Of a stretch of 9,230 bases of DNA, positions 8,601 through 9,230 are shown in pieces. The notes beneath the pieces are model-generated. The model was given only the letters and a program-made list of their open reading frames with translations, was not told the origin of the DNA and did no database searches. The number at the start of each line of letters is the position of its first letter. Positions within the stretch are counted from its first letter, which is position 1. A program made the position numbers and the translations under genes. The DNA is from Fidelibacterota bacterium (GTDB lineage Bacteria > Fidelibacterota > UBA8477 > JABMPR01), in the NCBI GenBank assembly GCA_030596225.1, contig JAUVKO010000067.1:1-9230 (forward strand). Reading direction: 5' to 3'.

Positions 8601-8807
8601 GGCTTTGAATTACCGGCCCGGATGCACGCCCGTCTGACGATATTTGATGTAAAGGGACGTGAAATCAGGACCTTGATTGATAGCGAACTCAATGCCGGAA
8701 CACACAAACTGAGCTTTAATGGCAGTGAATTGGCCACAGGTGTCTATCTGATCCGGCTTGAGACAGAACAGGGGAGTCAGGTCAGAAGGATGTTACTGTT
8801 GAAGTAA
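5697..8807 (+). CDS. Secreted modular GHL10-family (DUF187-like) glycoside hydrolase with T9SS tail
   Basis: 1036 aa. Residues 1-20 are a signal peptide (cleavage near VWSQ|TDNE). Residues about 24-420 match the glycosyl hydrolase-like 10 (GHL10, PF02638-type) TIM barrel: 'EFRSTWVITWEH' near the N-terminus, 'NMNAVLWQVR', 'FEPWGYYAGGNDPGYDPLEYAIEQAHARGLELHAWFN' in parts across 81-117, the family signature 'DGLHLDYVRW' (177-186, likely active-site acid D182), then 'PMHYHW' (314-319) and 'VDGFQFFSYGSW'. Residues about 430-525 form an Fn3-like linker. About 527-632 and 636-745 are two SbsA/Big_5-type Ig-like domains ('YPAHGDTIDVNSILSFTFSK', 'VVSFVFDEELDPASV'). About 748-933 is a probable jelly-roll carbohydrate-binding-like module ending 'KIYIDEVQVV'. 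Residues 954-1036 are a T9SS type A tail ('LHQNYPNPFNP', final Lys). GHL10 members include E. coli DigH (YngK), which cuts denuded peptidoglycan; the substrate here is unknown and could be a polysaccharide or peptidoglycan. The start is fixed by AAGGAG at 5685-5690. Confidence 0.88.
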   Translation: MRWRQILLISLAISSFVWSQTDNEEFRSTWVITWEHISGSSSVAANQARVREIMDNHVAANMNAVLWQVRQSGTAYYNSSFEPWGYYAGGNDPGYDPLEYAIEQAHARGLELHAWFNTFQAASTVAGTPSAEHPEWVCRDKNNNPMSAYRALSPGLSEVREYLVDVAMEIVNNYDIDGLHLDYVRWNEHSATGFLTSREAIDPVKEISTLDQRPDENVIKALADAQSGRYLYDIEHPYGGGTPTGYSSWSEFWRSSVTTFVHALHDSIQTQKPWVRLSIAALGKYNWSGWNGYDVVYQDAALWFNEGYIDQLTPMHYHWTTSSGFYDMLTGGSPDCWGDYIQPGINAGRLYSVGPGSYIFDQYNVWSRHSSVVNTSRSVGWVDGFQFFSYGSWQDHQYWPEAGATFFDEKTKIRDMGIYVSDIPVSPSVSLTTVDPLTFDITVTPDASVSENQWWAVYRSATDDIDVDENKIIGIFFGSDPITVTEAFDGTQDHNSSYFYSATMLDRYWNESLPAASVESGVLASYAPVVAEAYPAHGDTIDVNSILSFTFSKTMDTESVETALDISPGIIIDSFSWSESDHRLLVYTQGNYDFHTSYTVTLSDAAVDINGTGLDGDADGTAGGNYSFTFHTKEVDEAGPMVLYSNPDLNSGTENFDVGGVVSFVFDEELDPASVTLDAISFKRKGVEQEFDFLLSGFYGKSVLDIKLYEPLLGSSDYSVTLAESISDTLGNSLEEPISLSFATFEKAYSEIVSIDNFIYTGLWWDPEGSGSTVGTIGASTLFGYTSLTYLPGSSPYTQGKKAAYLKYKWDTGASSHLLREYIPATSPQAAVHFDDSYVLQCYIYGDASNNKFRFCIDEGVTTGEVSNWVTIDWEGWRLVQWDLSDPSAIGSWIGNRILEGNEFRMDSFQMTWDSEIGAVEGKIYIDEVQVVKRISTVSAEEDMHHQLPDLVSLHQNYPNPFNPVTTLGFELPARMHARLTIFDVKGREIRTLIDSELNAGTHKLSFNGSELATGVYLIRLETEQGSQVRRMLLLK

Positions 8808-8834
8808 TCAACCATATATTCTATCCAGAATGAA

Positions 8835-8900
8835 AATCCCGAAGGGATGACAAGGTTATAGAATACAAAATCAACAAAGAAAAGAATCCTGAAGGGATGA
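8835..8900. repeat. Two copies of AATCCYGAAGGGATGA, 50 nt apart
   Basis: AATCCCGAAGGGATGA (8835-8850) and AATCCTGAAGGGATGA (8885-8900) differ at one base and start exactly 50 nt apart. Each has an internal dyad (ATCCC-GAA-GGGAT) that can form a small hairpin. In the second copy the C-to-T change leaves a wobble pair in RNA. Similarity continues weakly past the core (a GTT 5-7 nt after it). From memory, words of this type recur as dispersed intergenic repeats in Bacteroidota and Ignavibacteria relatives; I cannot check that here. Confidence 0.7.
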
Positions 8901-8943
8901 AATAGTTCAATCTTATCCGGAGCATATTTCTAACAATTAAATT

Positions 8944-9096
8944 TTGACGAAGCCGCAAAAAGTATGAGAGAAAACATGAAAACAGCTCTATCTGTAATAA
9001 ATATAAACCCTTAGGCGATATTGCTGTATGTGTATAATTATCAAAACTTTGCGTCTCTGCGATCTCTGCGAGAGGGACTTTTTGCGAGACCGTCAA
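8944..9096. mobile_element. MITE-like 153-bp segment with 20-bp imperfect terminal inverted repeats
   Basis: The left end TTGACGAAGCCGCAAAAAGT (8944-8963) and the reverse complement of the right end (9077-9096), TTGACGGTCTCGCAAAAAGT, match at 16 of 20 positions. The outer six and inner ten bases are identical and only the four central bases differ. The 113-bp interior has no open frame of note, so any movement would need a transposase in trans. An AT-rich 8-mer, TTAAATTT, occurs at 8937-8944 and again at 9100-9107. It could be a trace of target duplication but overlaps the left end and sits 3 nt off the right end, so it is weak. The element class is inference from shape only. Confidence 0.5.
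9054..9071. repeat. Tandem 9-mer TCTCTGCGA x2
   Basis: TCTCTGCGA occurs twice in immediate tandem (9054-9062, 9063-9071) inside the MITE-like segment next to its right inverted repeat. It is preceded by TTTGCG and followed by GAGGGACTTTTTGCGAGA, so the area is built of related GCG-ending words. Such 'tctctgcga' words are, from memory, common parts of dispersed repeats in environmental genomes. Confidence 0.8.
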
Positions 9097-9142
9097 TCTT
9101 TAAATTTCAACCATAGCTTGAGCTATGGTTGAAATTTTAAGA
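9097..9142. repeat. Long palindrome with 22-nt arms (REP-like hairpin)
   Basis: Arms 9097-9118 and 9121-9142 are inverted copies matching at 21 of 22 positions, with a perfect 17-bp core (9102-9118 with 9121-9137, AAATTTCAACCATAGCT on the left) and a 2-nt centre (TG). As RNA or single-stranded DNA it would form a long hairpin with a small loop. There is no clear U-run, so it is not a standard intrinsic terminator, though it could still stop or stabilise transcripts. The form resembles REP elements mobilised by IS200-like (RAYT) transposases; this is inference. It directly abuts the MITE-like segment. Confidence 0.8.
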
Positions 9143-9230
9143 GCAGTAAAACTGGAAAAGATGAAGAATGCATAGACTGTTTTGAGGTGTAATTGGTATT
9201 ATTCAACTAACTCAGCATCAAAATGGATAG

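Larger units (their letters stand above)
8808..9230. other. Gene-free, repeat-rich intergenic tail
   Basis: No convincing gene lies in these 423 nt on either strand. A minus-strand open frame covering 8821-9096 starts inside an inverted repeat, has no ribosome binding site and only spans the repeats, so it is not called. The region holds two short direct repeats, a 153-bp MITE-like segment and a long palindrome, each listed separately. Positions 9143-9230 show nothing recognisable. No intrinsic terminator with a U-run follows the hydrolase gene. Confidence 0.7.

Noticed and set aside
8836..8848. ATCCC-GAA-GGGAT hairpin as terminator of the hydrolase gene
   Set aside because: The stem is only 5 bp with a 3-nt loop and no following T-run, and the same word repeats 50 nt later, so it is better read as a dispersed repeat.
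8835..8900. Start of a CRISPR array
   Set aside because: Only two 16-nt copies exist, with diverged edges, no third repeat at the next 50-nt step, and no cas genes in the window.
8821..9096. Minus-strand 91-codon open frame in the 3' intergenic region
   Set aside because: It begins in the right inverted repeat, runs across the tandem and direct repeats, has no ribosome binding site and no recognisable protein features. Its openness is explained by repeat composition.

Overview
This window reads as an envelope and secretion region of an uncultured FCB-superphylum bacterium, most like the Marinimicrobia, Calditrichota, KSB1 or Ignavibacteria. Two proteins end in the Por-type (T9SS type A) tail beginning 'QN(F/Y)PNPFNP' and ending in Lys, and a third has a divergent 'VPNPFN' tail. 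Base composition is moderate, at a rough visual estimate 40-45% GC. Strong Shine-Dalgarno sites and TATAAT-type -10 boxes argue against a typical Bacteroidota. The phylum call is inference from style, not a marker gene.

Layout: all real genes are on the + strand. (1) Positions 2-3898 form a tight three-gene unit: the 3' end of a TonB-dependent outer-membrane receptor; a 709-aa secreted protein whose ATG overlaps the receptor stop by one base; and, 19 nt later, a 421-aa lipoprotein with an IPT/TIG domain and a probable beta-propeller. (2) After a 118-nt AT-rich gap with a stem-loop and a TATAAT box comes a 471-aa secreted beta-propeller protein with a T9SS tail, closed by a strong intrinsic terminator (5454-5482). 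(3) A separate gene with a good sigma-70-like promoter (TTGAGC-17-TATAAT) encodes a 1036-aa modular GHL10-type glycoside hydrolase with two Ig-like domains, a probable jelly-roll module and a T9SS tail. (4) The last 423 nt (8808-9230) contain no convincing gene but are dense in small repeats: two AATCCYGAAGGGATGA copies 50 nt apart, a 153-bp segment with 20-bp imperfect terminal inverted repeats (MITE-like), and, directly abutting it, a palindrome with 22-nt arms.

Working picture (inference): the receptor, secreted protein and lipoprotein look like an outer-membrane uptake or surface-binding unit, analogous in architecture but not in visible homology to SusC/SusD-type loci. The propeller protein and the hydrolase are exported across the outer membrane by the type IX system. 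No substrate can be named. I found no CRISPR array, tRNA, rRNA or defence system here. The least-explained parts are the 709-aa protein and the repeat-rich tail.
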